DNA of 64,000 nt from assembly GCA_910580225.1 (NCBI GenBank), contig CAJTXE010000001.1, forward strand, positions 350,216 through 414,215. Reading direction: 5' to 3'. Both the position numbers and the translations under genes were made by a program. Shown here in pieces: positions 49,510-58,147 of this stretch. Positions within the stretch are counted from its first letter, which is position 1. Every line of letters begins with the position of its first letter. The notes under the pieces are model-generated. The model saw only the letters and a list, made by a program, of their open reading frames with translations, did no database searches and was not told the origin of the DNA. The DNA comes from an uncultured Acetatifactor sp. (GTDB lineage: Bacteria; Bacillota; Clostridia; Lachnospirales; Lachnospiraceae).

Positions 49510-52034
49510 AGAAAAGCGTCATAAAAATATCCGTTTTTTTAATTGTTTTTATACTGTCACTGGTGATTGTCAGTAAATTCATGAACAGAGGACATGACAA
49601 TCTGACCATGGAGATGGCTCCGGCCAGTTTGCCTCTGGTGACCATGGTTCTGGATGGGGTAGAATACAACCAGCTTCACGGATATGTGGCGGATACGGAT
49701 ATTGCTTTTCAGAGAGAGGCCGTAACCGTGTTGGGACAGGGCCGGGATACCGGTTTCGTGGTGGACACTTACGGCGAGATTATAGACGGCATTTCCATTG
49801 AGGTCCGCAGTGCAGACGGTTCCAGATTGATTGAAAATACAGATATAAAGGAACTACAGGCCGATAATGGGAGAATCAGAGGGAGAATTGTCTTAAAAGA
49901 TCTGATAGAGAGAGAGACTTATTATGCGCTGAAGATTCTGCTGGATCTGGAAGATGGCAGACAGGTTTGCTATTATACAAGGGTGATTTGGAGCGAGAAT
50001 CTTTTTGCAGAAGAAAAGTTGGAATTTTGCAGGGATTTCCATGAAAAGCTTTATGACAGGGAGGCAGCCAGGGAGCTGACAAAGTACCTGGAGACCAATT
50101 CCAGGCTGGAGGACAACAGTTCTTTCCATAAAGTGAATATCCACAGCAGTTTCCGGCAGATTACCTGGGGAGATCTTGGCGTACAGGAAGTGGTTGCGCC
50201 TGTGGTCAGATTGGCAGAGATCGCCTCGCAGACAGCTTCCATACTGTTGGAATCCGTTGTATGTACTTCGGAGGGAGACAATACGGTTTACTATATGGTG
50301 GAAGAATACTATCGGGTTCGATATACAACGGATCGTATGTATCTTTTGGATTACGAGCGAACTATGGAGCAGATTCCGATGAGGGAACAGCTCTGTGTCA
50401 ATGACAAAATCGTCCTGGGGATTACGGGGACAGATGTGGATATGATGGAGAGTGAAGATGGAAATATTATTGTTTTTGAGACGGCAGGCAGACTGTTCAG
50501 TTACAATGCGACCAACAATAAACTGACTGTGGTTTTCAGCTTTTACGGTGAGGGCAATGCGGACGCCAGAACCATGTACAATCGGCATGGAATCCGGATA
50601 CTGCATGTGGATGAGGGCGGAAACGTGCAGTTTGCTGTCTATGGCTATATGAACAGAGGCCGGCATGAGGGCCAGGTGGGGATCGTGCTGTATACTCATA
50701 ACAGTGCCCAAAATACCGTAGAAGAGCTGCTATATGTTCCCTATGACAAGCCCTACGCGGTTCTGGCCGCGGAGATGGAACAACTGCTGTATCTGAATCG
50801 TGAACAGAAGCTGTATTTTGTCCGCAACAACAGTCTGTATGGAGTGGATCTGGTGGCAAGGACTTATTCCAGGATGCTGGAGATCATCCAGGATGAAGGC
50901 CTGCAGGTTTCGGAAGACCGGAGGATTGCGGTCTGGCCCGTGGGGGATGATATCTACCACAGCTCGTCTATGGAGATCCGAAATCTGAGCAATGATACCC
51001 GAAAAACCATATCCGTAAGCGAAGGCGAAGTGATCAGGCCGCTTGGATTTATGGAGGAGGATATCATATACGGCGTGGCATATGCTGCAGATGTGGTGGA
51101 AGAAAATTCCGGCAGTGTATTTTTTCCTATGTACAGGATCTGTATCTGCAATGCTTCCGGTGAACTGTTGAAAGAATACCGGCAGGAAGCTGTCTATGTA
51201 ACGGAGTGTATTGTGACGGACAACCAGATTACGCTGGAACGGGTACAGCGTCTGGAGTCCGGCAGTTATCAGGAGGCGGAGCCGGAACATATTACCAACA
51301 ATATGGAAGCAAAAGCCGGAAAAAATGTAATTACAGCAGTAGATACGGAAAAGTATGAGCGCTATGTGCAGATCCAGATCCGCAGGACCATTGACAGTAA
51401 TACGGTGCAGATACTGACGCCCAAGGAAGTGGTATATGAGGGTGGGAGAAGGATACAGATTCCGGATGAGGAAGACAACATCAGATACTATGTGTTCGGG
51501 CCTTATGGTGTGGAGGGTATTTTTGTCTCACCTGCAACAGCTGTGAATCTTGCCAATGAGGTGTCAGGTACCGTGACGGATAAGAACGGAGACCAGGTCT
51601 GGACCAGAGGGATTCGGGCGGCCAGAAACCAGATCATGGCGATTCATGAGGCTGGGGTCACGGAAGAGAAGAGTGCATTGGCAGTATGCCTTGACACCAT
51701 GCTGGAATATGAGGGAATCAGCAGGAATACCCAGTATCTTCTGGACAGAGGGGAGAATATCCTTCAGATTCTGGAGGAGAATCTGATAGATGCCGCTGTT
51801 CTGGATCTGAAAGGCTGCAGTCTGGATGCAGCACTTTACTATGTGAATCTGGATATTCCCGTGCTGGCGTTGCTGGAGGACGGTTCGGCGGTGCTGCTGG
51901 TGGGATTCAATGAATACAACACGGGCATTCTGAATCCTGAAACCGGGACCATCGACAAAATGGGGATGAACGATTCGGCAGAATGGTTTGCGGAAAATGG
52001 GAATCGGTTCATCACATACATGAAAAACAGATAG
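49506..52034 (+). CDS. Membrane-anchored extracellular protein with a degenerate C39-like peptidase domain
   Basis: The 842-residue protein begins with a basic start and one membrane segment (about 7-25); the rest is predicted outside. Residues 30-690 look rich in beta strands and lack any motif I can name. Residues about 710-842 resemble a papain-like C39 domain. C728 (AVCLDTMLEYEGI) sits at the nucleophile place, but the usual CGP is CLD, and the catalytic His before VVVVGY-type sequence is S794 (GSAVLLVGFN). It is probably inactive as a protease and may bind a ligand. It overlaps the methyltransferase gene and is followed by another anchored protein. Confidence 0.7.
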   Translation: MKKSVIKISVFLIVFILSLVIVSKFMNRGHDNLTMEMAPASLPLVTMVLDGVEYNQLHGYVADTDIAFQREAVTVLGQGRDTGFVVDTYGEIIDGISIEVRSADGSRLIENTDIKELQADNGRIRGRIVLKDLIERETYYALKILLDLEDGRQVCYYTRVIWSENLFAEEKLEFCRDFHEKLYDREAARELTKYLETNSRLEDNSSFHKVNIHSSFRQITWGDLGVQEVVAPVVRLAEIASQTASILLESVVCTSEGDNTVYYMVEEYYRVRYTTDRMYLLDYERTMEQIPMREQLCVNDKIVLGITGTDVDMMESEDGNIIVFETAGRLFSYNATNNKLTVVFSFYGEGNADARTMYNRHGIRILHVDEGGNVQFAVYGYMNRGRHEGQVGIVLYTHNSAQNTVEELLYVPYDKPYAVLAAEMEQLLYLNREQKLYFVRNNSLYGVDLVARTYSRMLEIIQDEGLQVSEDRRIAVWPVGDDIYHSSSMEIRNLSNDTRKTISVSEGEVIRPLGFMEEDIIYGVAYAADVVEENSGSVFFPMYRICICNASGELLKEYRQEAVYVTECIVTDNQITLERVQRLESGSYQEAEPEHITNNMEAKAGKNVITAVDTEKYERYVQIQIRRTIDSNTVQILTPKEVVYEGGRRIQIPDEEDNIRYYVFGPYGVEGIFVSPATAVNLANEVSGTVTDKNGDQVWTRGIRAARNQIMAIHEAGVTEEKSALAVCLDTMLEYEGISRNTQYLLDRGENILQILEENLIDAAVLDLKGCSLDAALYYVNLDIPVLALLEDGSAVLLVGFNEYNTGILNPETGTIDKMGMNDSAEWFAENGNRFITYMKNR

Positions 52035-52069
52035 AAGAGACCGGAAAAACTGGAATGGAGGGAAGAAAC

Positions 52070-52597
52070 ATGAAAGCAGAGAAGATTCCTTTGTTGTTGG
52101 GAAGCGTATTGATTATTTTACTGGCGTTCCTGATTGTGTGGCAGGCGGACGTGCTGGGGGTTTCGGCAAGCCGTCTGGAGGATGACGCCCGGGAGAACCA
52201 GGACATCAGGAATAACTGGGAAATGGTACAGGCGGTTACGGATGATATGTGTGCGATGCTTTTCTATGATGAAGAGAAAGATGACTGTGCATATTCCATC
52301 TATTTAAGCAGGGAAGGATTTTCTTTCGGATATTTTTTCCGACAGGGCGGTTCGGACCCTTCTATGGTAGAGAAAGTAAAAGGAATTGTATTCGAGGACA
52401 AGGGGATAGCGCTGCTGTCCTTAAACGAGGATTGTGTAAGCAAAATCGTGGTGGATAACCAGGCCGGAGAAAAAGTTATCAATGTGGATCCAAAGGAACC
52501 TTTTGCGGTAGTTATTCCCATCGACTGCGAATGTATTACCATGTATGATAGCCAGGAGAATATTGTAACGCTCTATGACACAGATACAGGGATCTAA
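52070..52597 (+). CDS. Small membrane-anchored protein of unknown function
   Basis: The 175-residue product starts with a membrane segment (about residues 6-25, LLLGSVLIILLAFLIVW) and continues as an acidic extracellular domain rich in beta-type sequence. I recognise no family. GGAGGGAAG precedes ATG 52070. It follows the 842-residue anchored protein by 35 bases and is closed by a strong terminator, so the two (and the methyltransferase) probably form one transcript. They may act together at the cell surface. Confidence 0.7.
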   Translation: MKAEKIPLLLGSVLIILLAFLIVWQADVLGVSASRLEDDARENQDIRNNWEMVQAVTDDMCAMLFYDEEKDDCAYSIYLSREGFSFGYFFRQGGSDPSMVEKVKGIVFEDKGIALLSLNEDCVSKIVVDNQAGEKVINVDPKEPFAVVIPIDCECITMYDSQENIVTLYDTDTGI

Positions 52598-52657
52598 TAT
52601 TGACTGAAATAAATAATCGGGTCAGCACACTAATGAAGAGGATACCGATTTCACTGC

Positions 52658-52699
52658 AAAAAGGCTGCCTGCCGGAATTATCCGCAAGGCAGCCTTTTT
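52658..52699. terminator. Bidirectional intrinsic terminator
   Basis: A perfect 13-base stem (52658-52670 with 52687-52699) has AAAAA at its start and TTTTT at its end, so it can serve both the plus-strand unit ending at 52597 and the minus-strand prs gene ending at 52745. Confidence 0.9.
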
Positions 52700-52744
52700 A
52701 AAAGGAAAGTACTGTTTGCCTGAAGGAACAGGGGGATGATTTTT

Positions 52745-53929
52745 CTACAATTTACCCTTTTTATATTTCGCAACAACATTCTGAATTCTCTCATTTGGAT
52801 TCAGCAGATCACTGATGGAAGAATCATGGTTTAATGTATCAATAATATATGCCACATATTTGCTCATATCACAGTTGATATACCATTCTCTCTGCAGCAA
52901 TTCCGGAGTCTGATAGATCAGATTTGTGGTAAGTACTCTGTCAATGAGTCCTTTTTCATAAGCCTCGTCAAATTTGGCAAGTCCGCCGGTAAACAATCCA
53001 AAGGTAGAGAATACAAAAATCTTGCGGGCCTTCATCTCTTTTAACGCGGCCGCCACTTCAAGCATACTGTCTCCCGAAGAGATCATATCGTCAATAATGA
53101 TCATATCTTTGCCTTCTACACTGGTTCCCAGAAATTCATGAGCAATAATGGGATTGCGGCCATTTACTATCTTGGTGTAATCGCGTCGTTTATAGAACAT
53201 ACCCATGTCCAGTCCGAGCACATTGGCAATATAAATAGCCCGGCTCATGCCGCCTTCGTCCGGACTGATTACCATCATGTGGTTGGAATTGAGTTTGAGA
53301 TCGTCTACGTTTCGCAGCAATCCTTTAATAAACTGATAAGCGGGCTGTACGGTTTCAAAACCATGCAGAGGGATGGCATTCTGCACCCTGGGGTCATGAG
53401 CGTCAAATGTGATAATGTTATCCACTCCCATCTGTGTCAGTTCCTGCAGAGCCAGGGCGCAATCCAGAGATTCTCTGGAAGTACGTTTGTGCTGGCGGCT
53501 CTCGTAGAGGAAAGGCATGATCACAGTGATGCGCCGGGCTTTTCCGCCCACAGCTGCAATGATTCGCTTCAGATCCTGATAGTGGTCATCCGGAGACATA
53601 TGGTTTTCATGACCGCATAGAGAGTATGTCAGCGAATAATTGCATACATCCACCAGGAGATACAGGTCATGTCCGCGGACAGATTCCAGGATCATGCCTT
53701 TCGCTTCTCCGGAGCCGAAGCGGGGGACTTTGGTCTGCAGCAGATAGGAGGCTCTCTGGTAGCCGGAGAAGGCGAGGGAGTCTTTATGCTCGCTTTCTCT
53801 TTCCGCTCTCCATTTTACCAGATACCGGTCAATTTTTTCGCCGAAGGGTCTGAAGCCTTCCAGCGCAATAATGCCCAGAGAGCCGGCGGGAATGGTTTCC
53901 AGATTCCTTTTTTCTTCACGTTTGCCCAT
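52745..53929 (-). CDS. prs: Ribose-phosphate pyrophosphokinase, long form
   Basis: The enzyme makes PRPP from ribose 5-phosphate and ATP. The 394-residue product is longer than classical Prs (about 315). It retains the flexible-loop KRR (MFYKRRDYTK), the ribose 5-phosphate loop as IIIDDMISSGDSM, and SPDEGGMSRA. The first 60 residues and several insertions differ from the classical enzyme, so allosteric control may be different. It is the last gene of a minus-strand group after dnaI and dnaD, 45 bases from the former. A classical prs may exist elsewhere; this cannot be seen here. Confidence 0.92.
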   Translation of the reverse strand: MGKREEKRNLETIPAGSLGIIALEGFRPFGEKIDRYLVKWRAERESEHKDSLAFSGYQRASYLLQTKVPRFGSGEAKGMILESVRGHDLYLLVDVCNYSLTYSLCGHENHMSPDDHYQDLKRIIAAVGGKARRITVIMPFLYESRQHKRTSRESLDCALALQELTQMGVDNIITFDAHDPRVQNAIPLHGFETVQPAYQFIKGLLRNVDDLKLNSNHMMVISPDEGGMSRAIYIANVLGLDMGMFYKRRDYTKIVNGRNPIIAHEFLGTSVEGKDMIIIDDMISSGDSMLEVAAALKEMKARKIFVFSTFGLFTGGLAKFDEAYEKGLIDRVLTTNLIYQTPELLQREWYINCDMSKYVAYIIDTLNHDSSISDLLNPNERIQNVVAKYKKGKL

Positions 53930-53974
53930 TGGATTATCCTTTCTTTTTGTAGTGCTATATCTTTTGGCTGCGTT

Positions 53975-54985
53975 TTAAGATGTAGTATTGTTTTCCTGTA
54001 TTGCAGGAGAGGTATTTGCCATCCGTTTTTTTAAAATACGGATATCCGGACCGGTGAGCTTGCACAGGGTAAAACCGCTGGTGACCCGGGAAAAGATTCT
54101 GTCAGAATATCGATCACGGAGCTTCTCCAGTCCCAGATTGGTGGAGATCAGTGTGGACCGGCTGCGCAGATGACGTTCGTTCAGACAGGAAAAAAGCTGG
54201 GAAGTCACAAAGCTGTTGGTAATCTCGGTACCAAGGTCATCAATAATCAGCAGATCACAGCTGTAGAGATCCTCGTGAAAATCCGCCAGCCCGTCTCTTG
54301 CATCAAATGAATAGTGAGCCAGGATGTCAAACAGTCCGGATGCGCTGAAATAGATGACAGAATGGCCCGTCTGCAGTAATTCCCCGGCAATACAGCCGGA
54401 CAGGAAGCTTTTTCCGGTTCCTACCGTACCATAGAAGAAAAGATTGTGGTATTCTGTATCGAAATCCCGTATAAAGTTTCGGCCAAGCTCCACAGCAGCT
54501 TCAAAACGGTTCAGGTCACTGCCCTGATAATACTGGTAGGAGAGTGTGGAGAAATTCTCCTGTCGAATCATGTCCTGTATATTGGACTGAGCATAAAGAA
54601 GACGGATTTCCTGCTGTCGAAAGCACCGGCATTTTTCACGCAGTCCGCTGTCGGCCGTAACATATCCTGTATCCTGACAGCTGGGGCAGGTGTAAACAGG
54701 CTCCAGATAATCGACAGGAAAGCCGTATTCTGTCAGGAGTTCTCTCTGGCGGCAGCTAATCTCCCGCAGCCTTCGGTGCAGCTGTTCCAATGCCTGGTCA
54801 TCACCATCCAGCATGCGGCGGGCACTGGAGACGGCAAGCGTGCTGACCGATTCGGCCAGTTCACGGAAACCGGGGATGGCAGTATTGACTTCTTCCCTTC
54901 TGGCGGAGGAAAGAGATCTGTTGACATCCCTGGTATGTTCGTAATTCCGAATGATGGATTTGTACTGTGAATTGCTTAGTGCCAC
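53975..54985 (-). CDS. DnaI/DnaC-type helicase loader ATPase
   Basis: The 336-residue protein is an AAA+ ATPase that loads the replicative helicase. Walker A is FYGTVGTGKSFLSG, and Walker B is LLIIDDLGTE, followed by the sensor region TLISTNLGLEKL. A cysteine cluster in the N-terminal part (CPSCQDTGY...CRC) is a zinc site typical of DnaI-like proteins. It follows the DnaD-domain gene by 31 bases, which matches primosome function. Confidence 0.94.
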   Translation of the reverse strand: MALSNSQYKSIIRNYEHTRDVNRSLSSARREEVNTAIPGFRELAESVSTLAVSSARRMLDGDDQALEQLHRRLREISCRQRELLTEYGFPVDYLEPVYTCPSCQDTGYVTADSGLREKCRCFRQQEIRLLYAQSNIQDMIRQENFSTLSYQYYQGSDLNRFEAAVELGRNFIRDFDTEYHNLFFYGTVGTGKSFLSGCIAGELLQTGHSVIYFSASGLFDILAHYSFDARDGLADFHEDLYSCDLLIIDDLGTEITNSFVTSQLFSCLNERHLRSRSTLISTNLGLEKLRDRYSDRIFSRVTSGFTLCKLTGPDIRILKKRMANTSPAIQENNTTS

Positions 54986-55016
54986 TTTGTATCTCCTATA
55001 TTATGTTCGACAGGAT

Positions 55017-56162
55017 TCAGTTGCTTACCAGTTCCTGTTCCAGGATATCGAAATCATAGCTGTTCTGGGTAAACTGGTTAAAACGGTTTGCCGTTTTTCC
55101 AGGGGCAGGGGGCTTCTGCCGCTGCCGGTAGGCATCGTCCAGCCTGGAAATGTCAGACTTGTGCCGTACCCCCTGGCGTTTCCAGCTGTTTAAGATACTT
55201 TCCGCATATTCGAAGCGGTGCTTGTCCGTTGCCAGTACAGTGCGTTCACAGGCCTCCAGAATTACGTCCGGGGAGAAACCGTATTCCTTTGTCCAGCGGC
55301 TGATGTATTCTGCCTCCTTCTTGGTGGGAGAACCGCTTTTCCCCAGGGCATTCATCACAGCATAGATATTCTTGTCGTAACGACAGGCCTGTTTCTGTGC
55401 CTGTCCTGGGGTAGTGATACCTTCCTCGGCCCAGTTTACGGCTACCTTTTCTATGTATTTAAAATCTTTTTTCCCTTTGTCCACACAATATTGAATCAGG
55501 TAATCGATCAGGTCATGGGAAAAATGCAGTATATCAATGAAATATAAAATGGTCTTCATTTCGGAAGGGGTCAAAGGTCTGCCGATATAAGATTCTGCAA
55601 TAAAGAGAAGCTGTGCAGTTTCCTCACAGTTCCGAAATTCTTTCAGCCGGTCTGCAGAATAAGACGGCTTCTTATAGGGAGAAGACTCTCCGTTGGGTAT
55701 CGGTTCCCGGGCTGCAGCAGTGTCAGGGCCGGATTCCGTATAAGGAGCAGTATCGTTTCCGGCATCTTCCGAAACAGAAGGCCCGGGAGCAGTGCGCTCT
55801 GCAGTGGGTGAGGGAACAAAACAGGAACCCGCACGGGTACTGCGGCCGGAGCCTGTCCCTTTATCGGAAGACAGATCGCGGATGTGAATCCCCACCAGAT
55901 TCTTATCTTCGTCATAGTCCAGATCAAGGAGCTTAAGTCCCTGCCAGTATTTGAGGGCGCGCAGAACATCTTTTTCCGTATGGTTGAATTTGTCCGCCAT
56001 ATCGGATACACTGGTAGCCTGACGGGCATTCATCATACGAAGGAGATAAAAATAGACTTTCAGCTGGGCATCATTGGCATCTCTCATGTATTCATCAATA
56101 AAAAGATTGGATACAACGGTGGAATCCGAATTCGTTTCTCTGTAAATTGTCAAACATGCCAT
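55017..56162 (-). CDS. dnaD: DnaD-domain replication protein
   Basis: The 381-residue protein has an N-terminal winged-helix part (about 20-90, MRDANDAQLKVYFYLLRMMNARQA) and DnaD/DnaB_2-type C-terminal domains (SEMKTILYFIDILHFSHDLIDYLIQYCVDKGK; YISRWTKEYGF, about 185-345). A low-complexity Ser/Pro/Glu linker (about 100-165) separates them. DnaD acts early in primosome assembly at the origin. It precedes the helicase loader gene. An extended -10 element and a cluster of DnaA boxes lie upstream. Confidence 0.92.
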   Translation of the reverse strand: MACLTIYRETNSDSTVVSNLFIDEYMRDANDAQLKVYFYLLRMMNARQATSVSDMADKFNHTEKDVLRALKYWQGLKLLDLDYDEDKNLVGIHIRDLSSDKGTGSGRSTRAGSCFVPSPTAERTAPGPSVSEDAGNDTAPYTESGPDTAAAREPIPNGESSPYKKPSYSADRLKEFRNCEETAQLLFIAESYIGRPLTPSEMKTILYFIDILHFSHDLIDYLIQYCVDKGKKDFKYIEKVAVNWAEEGITTPGQAQKQACRYDKNIYAVMNALGKSGSPTKKEAEYISRWTKEYGFSPDVILEACERTVLATDKHRFEYAESILNSWKRQGVRHKSDISRLDDAYRQRQKPPAPGKTANRFNQFTQNSYDFDILEQELVSN

Positions 56163-56214
56163 TTTGCTACACCCCTGTCTGATTATTGCATTTTCTGTTT
56201 TCTGCGGTAGAAAA

Positions 56215-56223
56215 AGTATAGCA
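56215..56223 (-). promoter_or_regulatory. Extended -10 promoter of the dnaD group
   Basis: On the minus strand TGCTATACT forms an extended -10 element about 53 bases before the dnaD start codon. The -35 region is weak. Confidence 0.6.
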
Positions 56224-56253
56224 CAGGGCTTTCGAAAAAGAAATAGTCAATTT

Positions 56254-56280
56254 GCCTGAATCTTTTGGAGGAATTCAGGC
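56254..56280 (-). promoter_or_regulatory. Inverted repeat between the DnaA boxes and the dnaD promoter
   Basis: GCCTGAAT (56254-56261) and ATTCAGGC (56273-56280) are perfect 8-base arms with an 11-base loop. It lies just upstream of the -10 element and could be a regulator site or the end signal of the murC transcript. Confidence 0.5.
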
Positions 56281-56290
56281 AGAGGAAAAA

Positions 56291-56415
56291 TGTGGATAAT
56301 GTGGATAATGTGGATAAATCTGGGAAACCGCAGGATATCGTATTCTATGATGGAACCAATATCCACAGGAGAGAAACCCTTTGTCAGATCTGCATCCTGT
56401 GGATATTGTGGATAA
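56291..56415. promoter_or_regulatory. Cluster of DnaA-box sequences
   Basis: Perfect DnaA boxes (TTATCCACA read on the minus strand) lie at 56291-56299, 56300-56308, 56309-56317 and 56407-56415. Near-perfect ones (one mismatch) lie at 56359-56367 (opposite orientation) and 56398-56406. The first three and the last two abut with no spacer. The cluster fills the gap between murC and the dnaD promoter. Confidence 0.8.
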
Positions 56416-57795
56416 TTAATTGCCAAGCAGTGTTTCGCCGATTTTTACCACATCTCCTGCTCCCATGGTTATCAACATATCTCCGTTTATGCAATTTTCC
56501 AACAGAAAATTTTCAATTTCATCAAAGGTGGGGAAGTAATGACAATCTTTTCCCAAAGCCGCCAGTTCCTGCTGCAGCAGCGCGGAGCTCATGCCCAGGT
56601 CGTCCGTTTCCCTGGCAGGGTAGATTTCCGCCAGTACCACATGGTCGGCCAGAGACAGAGACAGGGCGAATTCTTTCAGGAAAGCCTTTGTCCTGGAATA
56701 AGTATGAGGCTGGAAGACACACCAGAGTTTCCGGTGGGGATAATGGGCCGCGGCTTTCAGCGTGGCTGTAATTTCCGCGGGATGGTGGGCATAATCGTCA
56801 ATCACGGCAACACCCCCTACACTGCCCTTGTATTCAAACCGGCGGTCAGTACCTGTGTAGGCCCGGAGTGCTTCCATGATAACGGCGTCATTTACCGCCA
56901 GCAGATCTGCCAGAGCAATAGCAGCCATTGCATTGTATACATTGTGTTCGCCGGGAACCTGTAAGGAAAAGGAACGCTCCTGTCTGTTGGGGCCGTGCAG
57001 CAGGAAGGAGGGATTGCCCAAGGCATCATACTGAAGATCGGAAGGATAGTAATCCGAGGAGGAATCCCCGCCGAAGGTGATGACACGGCAGGAAAGGCCA
57101 TCCGTGAGTTCGGACAGATTCTCGATCTCTCCATTGATGATCAGGCAGCCGTCTTTCGGCAGCAGCATGGCAAACCTGCGGAAAGAATGCCGGATATCCG
57201 CCAGATCCTTAAAAAAATCCAGATGATCTTCGCCGATGTTCAGGATAATTCCCACCTTAGGGGCAAAATCCAGGAAGCTGTTGGTATATTCGCAGGCTTC
57301 CGTCAGAAAATAGCCCGATTTTCCGATCCGCATATTGCCGCCGATATCTTTCAGGATACCGCCTATGGACAGGGTGGGATCCAGATTGGCATGCATCAGG
57401 ATCTCGCTGGCCATGGAGGTGGTAGTGGTCTTGCCGTGGGTACCGCTGATGCCGATGGGCATGTCATAATGTTTCATGATCTGTCCCATGAGCTGGCCTC
57501 TGGTCAGACAGGGAAGATTTCTCTCATGAGCGGCCATATATTCCGGATTATCCGGACGGATGGCGCTGGTGAATACAACGCAGTCAATGGGGCCTGTCAT
57601 ATTTTCAGCCCGCTGACCATAGAATACTTTAATCCCCTTTGACGACAGCAGATCGGTGAGGGCACTGCGGGACCGGTCGGAACCGGATACCGTAAATCCT
57701 GCATCCGCCAGCAGCTCCGCCAGGCCGCCCATACTGACGCCCCCAATGCCAACAAAATAAACGGAACAGGGGTGGGAAAAATCAATTTGATACAT
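56416..57795 (-). CDS. murC: UDP-N-acetylmuramate--L-alanine ligase
   Basis: MurC adds the first amino acid of the peptidoglycan stem. The 459-residue product has the UDP-binding GIGGVSMGGLAE, the ATP loop SGTHGKTTTTSM, ACEYTNSFLDF, GEDHLDFF, and YAHHPAEI near the C-terminal domain. It starts 7 bases after AAGGAG. The stop codon directly abuts the DnaA-box cluster. Confidence 0.97.
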   Translation of the reverse strand: MYQIDFSHPCSVYFVGIGGVSMGGLAELLADAGFTVSGSDRSRSALTDLLSSKGIKVFYGQRAENMTGPIDCVVFTSAIRPDNPEYMAAHERNLPCLTRGQLMGQIMKHYDMPIGISGTHGKTTTTSMASEILMHANLDPTLSIGGILKDIGGNMRIGKSGYFLTEACEYTNSFLDFAPKVGIILNIGEDHLDFFKDLADIRHSFRRFAMLLPKDGCLIINGEIENLSELTDGLSCRVITFGGDSSSDYYPSDLQYDALGNPSFLLHGPNRQERSFSLQVPGEHNVYNAMAAIALADLLAVNDAVIMEALRAYTGTDRRFEYKGSVGGVAVIDDYAHHPAEITATLKAAAHYPHRKLWCVFQPHTYSRTKAFLKEFALSLSLADHVVLAEIYPARETDDLGMSSALLQQELAALGKDCHYFPTFDEIENFLLENCINGDMLITMGAGDVVKIGETLLGN

Positions 57796-57827
57796 TTGGT
57801 ATGCTCCTTAACATTTTTTCTATCTAT

Positions 57828-57855
57828 ATTATAGGCTTTTTTGGTAAAATGTAAA
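57828..57855 (-). promoter_or_regulatory. SigA-type promoter of murC
   Basis: On the minus strand TTTACA (57855-57850) and TATAAT (57833-57828) are 16 bases apart. The start codon is 32 bases from the -10. Confidence 0.75.
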
Positions 57856-58020
57856 TAAAAATAGTAACGGAAGTGGTGGCAGGGGCGGAGAAAATTAAAT
57901 TTTAGCAGAAATACACAAAAATTTCAGCAAAGATTTCTGAAATATATAAAAAATTAATATATTTGGAAGCAGAGAAAAGATTTTTTTCGACAATTAAATA
58001 TTCCATTTTGTTGAAACGTG

Positions 58021-58029
58021 TGATATAAT
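58021..58029 (+). promoter_or_regulatory. Extended -10 promoter of glgCD
   Basis: TGATATAAT is a perfect extended -10 element, and a second TATAAT overlaps it at 58029-58034. A leader of about 110 bases would precede glgC. Confidence 0.75.
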
Positions 58030-58147
58030 ATAATAAATTTGAGGTACTATACGTTTCAATGGTCATTGTACCTGTGGTGTCCAGAAGAGGACACGGCGTA
58101 TACAGTCTGCTTCCAGAGAGGATTAAGATCCGGACAGAGGTGACGAT

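Larger units (their letters stand above)
57796..58147. other. Divergent control region between murC and glgC
   Basis: This 352-base gap has no gene. It holds the murC promoter (57828-57855), the extended -10 for glgC (58021-58029), and a small hairpin in the glgC leader (GTGTCC/GGACAC, 58078-58095). The region 57840-58040 is strongly A+T-rich. Confidence 0.6.

Noticed and set aside
56291..56415. Chromosomal replication origin
   Set aside because: No dnaA, dnaN, rpmH or gyrase genes are near, no clear AT-rich unwinding element with DnaA-trio repeats was seen, and the flanks are murC and dnaD. A regulatory or titration cluster fits better.
56265..56771. Plus-strand open frame beginning in the DnaA-box repeats
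   Set aside because: Its start comes from the repeats and its body is antisense to murC, with no ribosome site of note.
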